DNA of 64,000 bases from an uncultured Prevotellaceae bacterium. GTDB lineage: Bacteria > Bacteroidota > Bacteroidia > Bacteroidales > Muribaculaceae. The translations under genes were made by a program, and so were the position numbers. Each line of letters begins with the position of its first letter. Within the stretch, counting starts at the first letter, position 1. The stretch spans positions 62,001 to 126,000 of the forward strand of contig ONKF01000003.1 in the NCBI GenBank assembly GCA_900318335.1, written 5' to 3'. A model generated the notes under the pieces. The model did not search any database, was not told the origin of the DNA, and worked only from the letters and a program-made list of their open reading frames with translations. Below are positions 55,450 through 64,000 of this stretch, in pieces.

Positions 55450-57291
55450 ATGAAGCGCGACAAGACAAATAGTGACCACCACGTCAAGGGGCAATGGTTG
55501 CCGACGACACGCAAGGAGATGGAGCATCTGGGCTGGGAACAGGCCGATGTGATCCTGTTCACTGGCGATGCCTATATCGACCACCCGTCGATGGGAACCG
55601 CCGTCATCGGTCGCGTGCTGGAGGCCCATGGCTACAAGGTCGCCATCGTACCGCAACCCAACTGGCGCGATGACCTGCGTGACTTCAAGAAACTGGGACG
55701 CCCACGGTTGTTCTTTGGCGTGTCGGCTGGCGCAATGGACTCTATGGTAAACCACTACACTGCCGCCCGGCGCAAACGCAGTGATGACGCGTACACTCCC
55801 GACGGACGTGCCGGAGCCCGTCCCGACTACCCCACCATCGTCTATAGCGAGATATTGAAACGGCTTTTCCCTGATGTGCCCGTTATTGCAGGCGGCATTG
55901 AGGTGTCACTCAGGCGATTGGCCCATTATGACTACTGGCAGGACAAACTGCGTCCCTCGATTCTCGTGGACTGCCCTGCCGATATGCTGGTGTATGGCAT
56001 GGGCGAGTTGCCCAACATCGCCATTGCCGACGCCCTGGCCGCAGGCAAACGCATCGAGGAACTGACCGACATCCCCCAGACGGTGGTGCGCCGACCCATT
56101 ACCGAAATGCCAGCCGCCGACAGCGATACCGACGTCGTGTTGCACAGTTTTGCCGAATGTCAGCAATCCAAAAAGGCTCAGGCACACAATTTTAAGGTTA
56201 TCGAGGTGGAAAGCAACCTGTGGCACGGCCACAACGTGTGGCAAGCAACCGGTGATATCGCCGTGAAGGTGAACCGCACCAATCCCCCCATGACCACCGA
56301 GCAGATTGACGCCTCATTTGACCTGCCCTATACCCGCTTGCCCCACCCCCGCTACCAAGGCAAGCGCATACCGGCCTATGAGATGATCAGGCACTCGGTG
56401 TGCATGCACCGCGGATGCTTCGGGGGATGCGCCTTCTGCACCATCAGTGCCCACCAGGGCAAGTTCATCGCCTCGCGCAGCAAGGAATCCATCCTGCGTG
56501 AGGTCAAGCAGGTGACCCAGATGGAAGATTTCAAAGGCTACATCAGCGACCTGGGTGGTCCCAGCGCCAACATGTATGGCATGCGCGGCAAGGATTTAGA
56601 GCGTTGCCAGCGTTGCCAGCGCCCGTCATGCCTGCACCCTCAGCCCTGCAGCAACCTCAATACAGACCACAGCCAACTGCTAGACATCTACCATGCCGTG
56701 GATGCCCTGCCCGAAGTGAAGAAATCATTTATCGGTAGCGGTGTGCGCTATGACCTGTCGATGCACCGCACGGGTGACCCGCGCGTGGACAAAGTCAATG
56801 CACGGTATAACGAGGAACTCATCCGTTTCCATGTTTCAGGACGGTTGAAAGTCGCCCCCGAACACACCAGCGACGAGGTGCTGATGCTGATGCGCAAGCC
56901 GTCATTTGAGCTGTTCAGGCGCTTTAAGGCACTTTTTGACCGCGTGAATGTGAAGTATAACCTGCGCCAGCAGCTTATCCCCTACTTCATCTCGTCCCAC
57001 CCCGGCTGCCACGAGGCCGACATGGCCGAACTTGCCGCCATCACGAAGGAACTGGACTTCCGTCTGGAGCAAGTACAGGATTTCACACCCACACCCATGA
57101 CCATCTCGACCGAGACCTATTATACCGGCTTCCACCCCTATACGCTGAAGCCCGTCTATTGCGCCAAGACACCGATAGAAAAGCAGGCTCAACGGTTATT
57201 CTTCTTCTGGTATGACCGCAAGAACCGCGCCGCCATCACCGCTGCCTTGAAACGCATACGCCGCACTGATCTGCTGAAGAAACTTTATTAA
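55450..57291 (+). CDS. YgiQ family radical SAM protein
   Basis: 613 residues. The [4Fe-4S]/SAM motif is C323-x3-C327-x2-C330 in HRGCFGGCAFC. The YgiQ N-terminal domain (QWLPTTRKEMEHLGWEQADVILF, FFGVSAGAMDSMVNHYTA) precedes it. YgiQ-type proteins are of unknown substrate. It starts 31 nt after uvrB and may share its transcript. Confidence 0.88.
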   Translation: MKRDKTNSDHHVKGQWLPTTRKEMEHLGWEQADVILFTGDAYIDHPSMGTAVIGRVLEAHGYKVAIVPQPNWRDDLRDFKKLGRPRLFFGVSAGAMDSMVNHYTAARRKRSDDAYTPDGRAGARPDYPTIVYSEILKRLFPDVPVIAGGIEVSLRRLAHYDYWQDKLRPSILVDCPADMLVYGMGELPNIAIADALAAGKRIEELTDIPQTVVRRPITEMPAADSDTDVVLHSFAECQQSKKAQAHNFKVIEVESNLWHGHNVWQATGDIAVKVNRTNPPMTTEQIDASFDLPYTRLPHPRYQGKRIPAYEMIRHSVCMHRGCFGGCAFCTISAHQGKFIASRSKESILREVKQVTQMEDFKGYISDLGGPSANMYGMRGKDLERCQRCQRPSCLHPQPCSNLNTDHSQLLDIYHAVDALPEVKKSFIGSGVRYDLSMHRTGDPRVDKVNARYNEELIRFHVSGRLKVAPEHTSDEVLMLMRKPSFELFRRFKALFDRVNVKYNLRQQLIPYFISSHPGCHEADMAELAAITKELDFRLEQVQDFTPTPMTISTETYYTGFHPYTLKPVYCAKTPIEKQAQRLFFFWYDRKNRAAITAALKRIRRTDLLKKLY

Positions 57292-57333
57292 GCCATTGGC
57301 TTATCGCTATCACATACAATAAAAGAGAAAACG

Positions 57334-57879
57334 ATGAAAACCGCCCGAATACTCATAGCCGCTCTGCTGATTGCCACTAACCTGATTGGCCATGCTGATA
57401 ATGACGCGTTGCGCCACACGACCGATGTCATGTGCCTACTGCCTGACGCGACTGCGCTGGGCGTTGCCATTGCCAAACACGACACCCAAGGCCTCAAGCA
57501 ATTAGGCTTAAGCACCGCCACATGCCTGGTTGTGAACTACGGTCTGGAACTATGTATCAAGAAAGACCGCCCAGACGGCACGGGCCACCATGCTTTCCCG
57601 AGTACCCACACGGCAGTCGCCTTTAACGGCTCCACCTTCCTGATGAAGCGCTATGGCTGGAAATGGGGCGTGCCTGCCTATGTCGTGTCGAGTTTTGTGG
57701 CATGGGGGCGAGTCAAAACCGACCGCCACGACTGGTGGGATGTGCTGGGCGGAGCTGCCATCGGAGCGGGAAGTGCCTTTATCTTTACCAGGCCGTTTGT
57801 CAAGAATGTTGACGTAACAATAAGCCCGACCACCTTCGGTGACCGGGCCTATGGAATGACTGCAGTAATACAGTTCTAA
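57334..57879 (+). CDS. PAP2 family phosphatase
   Basis: 181 residues; N-terminal hydrophobic signal or membrane segment. Phosphatase motifs: KKDRPDG, PSTHTAVAFNG, and GRVKTDRHDWWDVLGG with the catalytic His. Small type, without the multiple membrane helices of undecaprenyl-phosphate PAP2 enzymes. Lipid or isoprenoid phosphate is the usual substrate. Confidence 0.85.
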   Translation: MKTARILIAALLIATNLIGHADNDALRHTTDVMCLLPDATALGVAIAKHDTQGLKQLGLSTATCLVVNYGLELCIKKDRPDGTGHHAFPSTHTAVAFNGSTFLMKRYGWKWGVPAYVVSSFVAWGRVKTDRHDWWDVLGGAAIGAGSAFIFTRPFVKNVDVTISPTTFGDRAYGMTAVIQF

Positions 57880-57885
57880 AGAATC

Positions 57886-59799
57886 TTATTTCACGAGCAC
57901 CTTCTTAGCGGTACCATTGCTCATCTTCACGATGTTGATACCAGGCTGCAGGCTGTCGTGCTGACGGCCCATCACGTCGTAGTAAGCAACGGGAACTGAG
58001 TTATCGTCGGCGATAAGCTCCTCGATGCCGGCAGTTGCCTCGTTCAAGCTGGTTGAGTAAGCGTTGTTGACATACATATCGGTGTAAACGCCAGTTGCGC
58101 CATTAGCGAGGGGACGGCTGATGAAGGCAACGATATCCATCTTGTCAACATTCCAGTCCTCAGGAATTTCAACCTCAAAGGTGTTGGAGTACTTGTTGTC
58201 ACCCACCTTGTTGAGATCAACGCCAAATACGGAACCGAGAGCCGTACGGAGGACGTGGTTGTGTACATAGTCAGAAATCCACTTACCCTGATTGAGCTGG
58301 CGATATACCAAGCTGTCCTCAGTGAGGTAAACCGTCAACTTGGCATCCTCGCCCATCATGACGTCAAAGTCGGGGGTGAGATCACCGTGTACAGTGAAGA
58401 CGGCCTTGGAGCGGTCCTCATCGGTGAAGTAACCGTCGATAGCGATCGAAGCGAAGCAGGGAGTCTCCTCGGCAAGATGATCCAGGAAGCTGCTCAACTC
58501 AGCAGCAACCATCTGATGATACTGCTCGTAGTAACCGATACCACAGGCAATGGTAGCATCATCTTCCCAACCTACAGAGCGGTTAAATGCGGCATAGGGC
58601 CAACCTTGAGCGCCCATGTAGTTGAACAGGGTGTCACACTGTGCAGTGTTGCAGGGGTCAACGCCACTCTGGTTGCCGTGGATGGCCACCATTGCGATGT
58701 CGTTACGCATATCCATGAGGTAATGGAGCATGGAAGCGCCCAGGGGGCAATAGGTGCAAGTGTTGGAGGTGAGCTCCTCGATCAGGTGTTTCTGACGGGG
58801 GAAGCTGGTGGTGATGATCTTGAAGATATAATCCAGCGACTGGGGAGTGTCAATAGGATCGCCTTCGAGAGTAGCAAGAGCCACGGTGAGCACGTGCTCG
58901 CCAGTCTCCATGCCCTCGGTTGATACCACACCAGACATCTCAACTGAAGTTGAGCCAATCTCAACAGCATTGGTAAGAGTGGTCACCGTCTCACCATCAA
59001 CCTTCACGTCAATAACCAGAGCCTCGGGCTCAACGGCCATGACACCCGTGTTCTTGATCTTGAAAGTGAAGTTCAGGTCATCACCCAAGTTCACAAAGTT
59101 GCTGGTGTGAAGGTTGGACATGCGGATAGCATAGTTGGGGAACTCTTCGCTCTCAACAATACACTGAACGCTCAGGTTGCCATAAGAATCCAAACCTACG
59201 TTCTGCCAAGAGCCCTGGATGTAGCAGTAAGAAGGATAGATGTCACCCACCTCGACAGCCGAGATAGGATAGTTGCTTGAGGTCTGGGTGTAATCAAAAC
59301 CAATCATCAGACCAGTGTTGGCATCTAAATCCAACTCATAGGGCTCATCGAGAGTAATCGTGTTCCAACCCAGCTGGCCCGAACTGTTAGGCCACTCGGT
59401 AAACTGACCAATGTTGCCATTAGCATCGACGGGAGCAGCAAACACGCGGGTAATGCTGGTAGCCTGAGCCAAACCTACACGGAAAGCTTTGATCTTACCG
59501 CCAAGGAACATCGAGAGTTCACTGGGTTCAAGCACGGTTGCAATGGGCATCGTTCCGGGCAGGCCGGTGATACCCAAGCCATTGGTACTCAGATCATCGG
59601 TGTCATAGTGGCCCATGATGCGCTGGTTGGCAGGCAAATCAGCACGTGCGGGAGCCTTTTGAGGTGCATTCCAGCTCTTGAGATCTGCTGTGTTGAAATG
59701 CAGCAGGCCATTAGCCTGGGGTGCGTTGAGCAACTGCGCACCCATCGACAGCGGCAACAACAAGGAAGCCGCAATTGCGAGTAAAGATTTTTTCTTCAT
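57886..59799 (-). CDS. Omp28-family protein with type IX sorting domain
   Basis: 637 residues. Signal peptide (MKKKSLLAIAASLLLPLSMGAQ), N-terminal beta region, Ig-like middle (YAIRMSNLHTSN...), then the Omp28 thioredoxin-like domain (about 340-560) with CxxC-type motif SNTCTYCPLGAS. C-terminus YYDVMGRQHDSLQPGINIVKM...KKVLVK is a type A sorting domain. Surface-exposed protein with a possible thiol role. Convergent with the PAP2 gene (6-nt gap). Confidence 0.88.
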   Translation of the reverse strand: MKKKSLLAIAASLLLPLSMGAQLLNAPQANGLLHFNTADLKSWNAPQKAPARADLPANQRIMGHYDTDDLSTNGLGITGLPGTMPIATVLEPSELSMFLGGKIKAFRVGLAQATSITRVFAAPVDANGNIGQFTEWPNSSGQLGWNTITLDEPYELDLDANTGLMIGFDYTQTSSNYPISAVEVGDIYPSYCYIQGSWQNVGLDSYGNLSVQCIVESEEFPNYAIRMSNLHTSNFVNLGDDLNFTFKIKNTGVMAVEPEALVIDVKVDGETVTTLTNAVEIGSTSVEMSGVVSTEGMETGEHVLTVALATLEGDPIDTPQSLDYIFKIITTSFPRQKHLIEELTSNTCTYCPLGASMLHYLMDMRNDIAMVAIHGNQSGVDPCNTAQCDTLFNYMGAQGWPYAAFNRSVGWEDDATIACGIGYYEQYHQMVAAELSSFLDHLAEETPCFASIAIDGYFTDEDRSKAVFTVHGDLTPDFDVMMGEDAKLTVYLTEDSLVYRQLNQGKWISDYVHNHVLRTALGSVFGVDLNKVGDNKYSNTFEVEIPEDWNVDKMDIVAFISRPLANGATGVYTDMYVNNAYSTSLNEATAGIEELIADDNSVPVAYYDVMGRQHDSLQPGINIVKMSNGTAKKVLVK

Positions 59800-59855
59800 A
59801 CAGTTAAAGTTTTTATTGAATATAAAATAATAGGTTAAACGCTCAATTCACAAGT

Positions 59856-60554
59856 TTAATTACCGGAAAGGATGATATCGATCACGGCATTGACGTCACT
59901 GATACCTACCTCGCCATCACCGTTCACATCGGCCGATTGCTGGTATTCAGCACCTGAAAGGATCTGGTCAACAAGAGCATTGACGTCGCTGATGCCTACC
60001 TCGCCATCACCGTTCACGTCGCCCTTGATGGGTTCAGGCGCGCCGCCCTTGACAAACCTCAGCGTCATGGACGGTCCCCAAGCCTTGTGGGTAACGGTGG
60101 GAGGGAAACCGCTCTTGACCACGAGCTCGATGCGCAGGTCCACTATACACTCACCATCGGCAGTGGGGAACCACTCGCTCTGGATATCCTGGAGGTTGCC
60201 CATGAGCATGCCCTCGGCAGTGGTGTAGTTGCCCACAGCTGTCTGAGAATTACAGGATGTGGGGAAACAAATCTGATAGGCACCGTTATCAATCCTGGTT
60301 ATGGTATAATGCATCTTGATGGTCTCGGTAGGAGGAGCCGATACATTCATAACCGAGATGCCCGAGTAGATGACCTCTCCCGAAAAATCATTAAATTCCA
60401 CCTTGTCGCGAACGACAGTCGCACCATTCTCGATAATGTTACCATTCTCGTCAACAAAGGCGAAACTCTGGTCATAGTCTTGGGCCATGACAGGCATTGC
60501 CAATAAAGACAAGCCAAACAATAAAGCGGTAAAGACTTTTTTCATAATCTTCAT
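59856..60554 (-). CDS. Secreted protein with two dockerin-like repeats, function unknown
   Basis: 232 residues (start 60554 or 60545). Signal peptide MKKVFTALLFGLSLLAMPVMAQ. The body (about 30-165) is beta-rich with no recognised family. The tail carries two nearly identical repeats (GDVNGDGEVGISDVNALVDQIL and ADVNGDGEVGISDVNAVIDIIL), also nearly identical in DNA. It lies between two Omp28-type genes in one operon. Confidence 0.8.
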   Translation of the reverse strand: MKIMKKVFTALLFGLSLLAMPVMAQDYDQSFAFVDENGNIIENGATVVRDKVEFNDFSGEVIYSGISVMNVSAPPTETIKMHYTITRIDNGAYQICFPTSCNSQTAVGNYTTAEGMLMGNLQDIQSEWFPTADGECIVDLRIELVVKSGFPPTVTHKAWGPSMTLRFVKGGAPEPIKGDVNGDGEVGISDVNALVDQILSGAEYQQSADVNGDGEVGISDVNAVIDIILSGN

Positions 60555-60576
60555 TAAATATATACCATGTATAAGG

Positions 60577-61371
60577 TTAATTAAGCACTCTGGTTTTAGT
60601 CACTTGTTGCACGCCGTCTTCGTCATACAGGAAAGTAACGATAGCGCAATGCTCGGGCACCCATGCGGGTTCGAACTTCAGTTCATAGTGATTTACAGCC
60701 ACCTGGCCATGGTTCACAGTCACCGGGTCACCCCAAGGGTCGTTGACACTTGCCCTGAAGACGTGCATGTGGTTATAATGCTCGGTGATACTGCCATCAG
60801 GCATGTACTGGAAGCTATCAATGCTGTCCTCGACAAGCCACACCTGCAAGTTGCCGCTGACAGCCAGTGAGTCCAAACCGATGGTCTGCACCTCGATGGC
60901 CGCTTGACGCGAGTCAATGTCATAATTAACACGTGTCTGGAAATTCACTGGAGGCTCGACTGCTATTTCATAGTTCACGCCACCAGCCCAATCGGTGTAA
61001 CTAAACGGGGTTGAGTCAAACAACCTGTCAATCAGACCTATGGGCTGAGCCGACATTCCCCACGCGTTGAAATACATATCACCCACCTCGGTATAAAGTG
61101 GCGACATTTCACCCTTGTTCTTGCTGAAGGGACCCGAATGGATAGCCACGGCAATGACAGTCGTGTCGCCAAACTCCTTGATAAGACGTTCAATCTCCTC
61201 GGTGGCTCGCGGACAGTTCACGCAATACTGGCCCGTGTAGTCCTCGATGAGTACACCACGGCACGCCTCGGGCGGCTCGACATAGGTGAGGCGATCACTG
61301 AACTTGACTTCGTCACAGGAAACAACCAGCACCAATGCTGCCAACATCAATATATTGTAAATCTTTTTCAT
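60577..61371 (-). CDS. Omp28-family lipoprotein
   Basis: 264 residues. Lipoprotein signal MKKIYNILMLAALVLVVSC with the lipid-Cys at residue 19. Thioredoxin-like Omp28 domain with EDYTGQYCVNCPRATEE, a CVNC motif like that of thiol oxidoreductases. No sorting domain. It is followed by the dockerin-tailed gene and preceded by DUF6029. Confidence 0.85.
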   Translation of the reverse strand: MKKIYNILMLAALVLVVSCDEVKFSDRLTYVEPPEACRGVLIEDYTGQYCVNCPRATEEIERLIKEFGDTTVIAVAIHSGPFSKNKGEMSPLYTEVGDMYFNAWGMSAQPIGLIDRLFDSTPFSYTDWAGGVNYEIAVEPPVNFQTRVNYDIDSRQAAIEVQTIGLDSLAVSGNLQVWLVEDSIDSFQYMPDGSITEHYNHMHVFRASVNDPWGDPVTVNHGQVAVNHYELKFEPAWVPEHCAIVTFLYDEDGVQQVTKTRVLN

Positions 61372-61374
61372 CGC

Positions 61375-63033
61375 TTAGAACGTGTAATTATAGGATAACG
61401 TGAACCCTCGTGTGGCAGGCACCCAGCGGCAGACGCCACCCGAGCAGTTGTAGCCCGCGTCAGTGCGGCCATAACCAGCCTGGATGCGGTGGGACTTGAG
61501 GCTATAAGTCACAAGGGCCTGATAGTAGTGAATCTTGGTTTCGCCGCAGTTCCACATGTCGCTTACAGTGAACATCCAGTGAGGTGCCCACGACAGTTCG
61601 GCCAAGCCAAAAGCCCAGTCTCCCCGATCGCCTTTGCAGAACTGATACTGCAACTCGCAGCGCAACGTCAGGCTGGGCGAGAACTTGTACTTACCGTCGG
61701 CCACCAGGATGTTGCTGGTGATCATGCCGCCATGACCCTCGACAACGGTCATGTTATAGCGCTGGTTCATGTACATGAACACGAGCGAGAAGTCGCGGGT
61801 AAAGCGCTTGTCAATCTGCACGTCGATATCCTGATAATAGGTCTCACCCATCTTGAAGAAAGACGACTTGTGGCCATCGCTGCCCATCAAGCTACCTTCA
61901 ATGACTGGATTCTTGAGTTCGCCTTCATCCAGGCCCCGGACGTGGGAGAAGTTGGCCTTGACTTTGGTGCCATACTTACCGCCCAGTGCCGTACCCTTCT
62001 TGAAGGTATAGCCCGCCTCGGCCTGGAAAGCCCACTCGCCATCAAACTGGGTGGCATAGGGATATTGTGCCGGCAGGGCATAGGTCTGGTCGTGGGTGAA
62101 CGGTGGCAGATGATTGATAAAACTCGACGTACCCGTCATGGAGCGGCGGCTGCGGAATGCCATATTCTCGCTGCGCTTGGCCTGCAACAGGAAGCTCATG
62201 CCCTTTTGAGAATAGGATGCGCTGAGCATGGCAACATTGCCCTTGCCGTAATGGTAATAATTGTCAAACGACGGGTCCTGAGACTTCTGGGCGTACTCAG
62301 CAAGAATGCTGAATCCCTTGTGTGTCAGGTTGATTCGGGCATCCCAAGCGTTGACAAACTTGGGCAAGTTCAACTTGTGGGTCGCATCGACAAAGAAGAC
62401 ATCGTCCTTGTTGTCCTCGTGCTTGTTGACCCAGGATCCACCCAGGCTGATGCGGGTATCGTTAGCCTCGAGCGACTTGATGAACTGCTCGAGACCCACC
62501 TCGACATCCACACCGCTGACGAGGGCATCGTTGTGATGCCAATAGCGGCGCTGCTTACCCGTGAGTGCCTTGAGGGAAATGCCCTCTACAGGTTTATAGG
62601 CCAGGCGCGCGCCACGCAGGGCGTTATCGATGCCCAAGGAGCGCTCCTCATAGGTGCGCAAGATAAACCCCGAGCCGAATTGCTCGTAGTAGTCGCCCAG
62701 AGTGAGTTCCACGTTCTTGTAATGTCCCTTGACATAGAAGTGAGGTACGCCCCACCCCTTCAGGTCGGGTTCGTATCCGGGCAACGGGTACTGCAAGAAC
62801 TCAAAGCGGCCTCCAGCATCAACATACTTGCTACCCAACTTGAGATCCACATAGGTATTGGTCAGCACCTTGTCATCGTAATGCTCAGTACCGATCTTCT
62901 CGTCGTCCTGCGGGATAAGGACATCGCTCTGGACACTACCGCTCAGAGTCACCTGCCCCATAGCAGACCCTGCCGCAGCCAGCATTATCGCGGGCAGCAG
63001 CAGGCGCAATATATCCAATCGTCTCATTATCAT
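61375..63033 (-). CDS. DUF6029 outer-membrane beta-barrel-like protein
   Basis: 552 residues (start 63033 or 63027). Signal peptide to SAMGQVTL. Alternating amphipathic strands with many aromatics (YDDKVLTNTYVDLKLGSKYVDAGGRFEF, ARINLTHKGFSILAEYAQKS) and a terminal Phe-ending strand (RGFTLSYNYTF), as for outer-membrane barrels. Together with TlpA and Omp28 it forms a recurrent Bacteroidales arrangement. Confidence 0.8.
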   Translation of the reverse strand: MIMRRLDILRLLLPAIMLAAAGSAMGQVTLSGSVQSDVLIPQDDEKIGTEHYDDKVLTNTYVDLKLGSKYVDAGGRFEFLQYPLPGYEPDLKGWGVPHFYVKGHYKNVELTLGDYYEQFGSGFILRTYEERSLGIDNALRGARLAYKPVEGISLKALTGKQRRYWHHNDALVSGVDVEVGLEQFIKSLEANDTRISLGGSWVNKHEDNKDDVFFVDATHKLNLPKFVNAWDARINLTHKGFSILAEYAQKSQDPSFDNYYHYGKGNVAMLSASYSQKGMSFLLQAKRSENMAFRSRRSMTGTSSFINHLPPFTHDQTYALPAQYPYATQFDGEWAFQAEAGYTFKKGTALGGKYGTKVKANFSHVRGLDEGELKNPVIEGSLMGSDGHKSSFFKMGETYYQDIDVQIDKRFTRDFSLVFMYMNQRYNMTVVEGHGGMITSNILVADGKYKFSPSLTLRCELQYQFCKGDRGDWAFGLAELSWAPHWMFTVSDMWNCGETKIHYYQALVTYSLKSHRIQAGYGRTDAGYNCSGGVCRWVPATRGFTLSYNYTF

Positions 63034-63054
63034 TCAGCTATCTTGGCTATCACT

Positions 63055-63552
63055 CTACTTGGCAATGAGTTTACGCACTTCCTCGATGAGTTCGTTCTCG
63101 GCACCATCGGTGTAGCCGCTATGTTTTGCGGCGATGTTACCGTTGCCGTCAACCACCACAACAAAGGGAATCATCTGTCCGCCCAGAGCTTTCAAGAGCT
63201 CGCTGTTGGGGTCCAGCAACACCTCATATTCCCACTCGTTCTGGTCAACGAGGGGTTTCACCTTGTTGATGTTCTGCCCCTGGTCGATGCTCACTGCATA
63301 GATCTTGACACCGGTCTCCTCCTTCCACTCGTCATAGACATCGGCAATAGCCGAGAGCTCGCGGTTGCAGGGCTTGCACCAAGTGGCAAAGAAGTCGATG
63401 ATGAACGGCTTGCCGTCGTTACTTAAGGTCTCGCTCTGGACTGTAGCGCCATCGATACTCTTCAACGTCACGGCAGGCAACTGTGCCTGGGCAACGCCAA
63501 TACCGGCCATCAGGCACACCATTAAGGCAAATAAATACTTTTTCATATACAT
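63055..63552 (-). CDS. TlpA-family thiol:disulfide protein
   Basis: 165 residues (start 63552 or 63546). Signal peptide, then a thioredoxin fold with the redox motif FFATWCKPCNREL and the cis-Pro loop GGQMIPFVVVVDGNG. Periplasmic disulfide reduction or exchange. First gene of the minus-strand envelope operon, with a promoter at 63599-63606. Confidence 0.92.
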   Translation of the reverse strand: MYMKKYLFALMVCLMAGIGVAQAQLPAVTLKSIDGATVQSETLSNDGKPFIIDFFATWCKPCNRELSAIADVYDEWKEETGVKIYAVSIDQGQNINKVKPLVDQNEWEYEVLLDPNSELLKALGGQMIPFVVVVDGNGNIAAKHSGYTDGAENELIEEVRKLIAK

Positions 63553-63598
63553 TACTATCTAAAAATTACTATTACTAATTCCATTTTTAATAATGTGG

Positions 63599-63606
63599 CA
63601 AAGATA
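63599..63606 (-). promoter_or_regulatory. -7 box for the tlpA operon
   Basis: TATCTTTG on the minus strand, 46 nt before the start. Confidence 0.5.
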
Positions 63607-63710
63607 GCAATTATTAAATTAATAATGACCTAAAACAGGAAAAAAAACTTGCTTTTCCGATTTTTTTTGCATTTTTGCGACAAGTTACCCTGCAGCAGCG
63701 ACAAAATAAA

Positions 63711-63744
63711 AGCCCTGAGCCTCCATTGTAGGGAGCTCAGGGCT
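63711..63744 (-). terminator. Terminator of the type IX-secreted gene at the right edge
   Basis: AGCCCTGAGC/GCTCAGGGCT, a perfect 10-bp stem with a 14-nt loop, followed on the minus strand by TTTATTTTG. Confidence 0.75.
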
Positions 63745-63778
63745 CTAAGCCATATTAATGAATCACGAAATATCGCTA

Positions 63779-64000
63779 TTACTTAAGCACCTTGCGGGAA
63801 GTGACATTGCCATTGGCATCGGTCATGCGGATGATGTTCACACCGGGCTCCATCTCGTTGACGCGACGGCCGTCGAGCGTGTAAATCTCGGTCTTCACGG
63901 GTTCACCAGCAACCACCTCATTGACAGCGGAATGCTCCTGGCCAGTGATATCAACACACATCACAAACATGCCAGAAGTGCCAGGAATAATCTCCCAGTT
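63779..64000 (-). CDS. C-terminal end of a type IX-secreted protein (partial)
   Basis: 74 residues from the right edge to the stop, frame open at the window end. The tail EIYTLDGRRVNEMEPGVNIIRM...SRKVLK is a type A sorting domain. The functional part of the protein is outside the window. Confidence 0.8.
   Translation of the reverse strand, partial: NWEIIPGTSGMFVMCVDITGQEHSAVNEVVAGEPVKTEIYTLDGRRVNEMEPGVNIIRMTDANGNVTSRKVLK

Noticed and set aside
61489-63426. 645-codon antisense open frame under the DUF6029 and TlpA genes
   Set aside because: It spans two real genes and has no recognisable domain.

Overview
The window looks like a chromosomal stretch of a gut-type Bacteroidales bacterium, Muribaculaceae- or Prevotellaceae-like. 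The family call is inference. The evidence is GH92 mannosidases, C10 (streptopain-like) proteases, type IX secretion C-terminal domains, Omp28 and DUF6029 proteins, and many promoters of the Bacteroidota type (a TAnnTTTG -7 box with a TTG/TTTG -33 box about 19 bp upstream). I see no prophage, insertion sequence, CRISPR array or rRNA.

Layout. 1-6.5 kb: the start of an S9 peptidase (minus), then a SatD-like/DUF3307 pair behind an array of four palindromic operators, then two GH92 glycosidases. 6.5-6.9 kb: an orphan promoter and terminator that probably bound a small RNA. 6.9-13.4 kb: a minus-strand block of mostly exported redox and hydrolase proteins (CMD-cupin, YqhD-type alcohol dehydrogenase, DUF362, two flavodoxins, a Cys-nucleophile alpha/beta hydrolase), with three promoters that carry related TACC-containing motifs. 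13.8-18.5 kb: three tandem C10 proteases with Spi-like propeptides and dockerin-like tails. 18.6-23.6 kb: small membrane protein, dxs, trkA, trkH. 23.7-27.9 kb: ftsK, a LolA-like gene and DUF445. 27.9-30.8 kb: a two-subunit 2-oxoacid:ferredoxin oxidoreductase. 31.2-34.7 kb: two secreted proteins sharing an almost identical 159-bp tail. 34.8-35.0 kb: a cluster of triloop hairpins. 35.1-42.5 kb: recQ, recJ, tRNA-Cys, topB and mazG (all minus). 42.6-46.1 kb: a dockerin-tailed secreted protein, a porin and a tandem repeat. 46.1-53.2 kb: a lipoate ligase and a complete glycine cleavage set (gcvT, gcvH, gcvPA, gcvPB, lpd). 53.3-57.9 kb: uvrB, a YgiQ-type radical SAM gene and a PAP2 phosphatase. 57.9-64 kb: a minus-strand envelope operon (TlpA, DUF6029, two Omp28 proteins, a dockerin-tailed protein) and the end of a further type IX-secreted protein.

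How the genes work together. The lplA-gcv-lpd block is a self-contained pathway: lipoate attachment plus all glycine cleavage subunits. The secreted proteins use two alternative C-terminal tags, a two-repeat dockerin-like module (six proteins, one of them degenerate) or a type IX sorting domain (four proteins). No cohesin is visible. The items most worth following up are the operator array before satD, the orphan small-RNA locus, the Glu-to-Gln change at the catalytic-acid position of the second GH92, the copied sorting module, and the triloop-hairpin repeat family.
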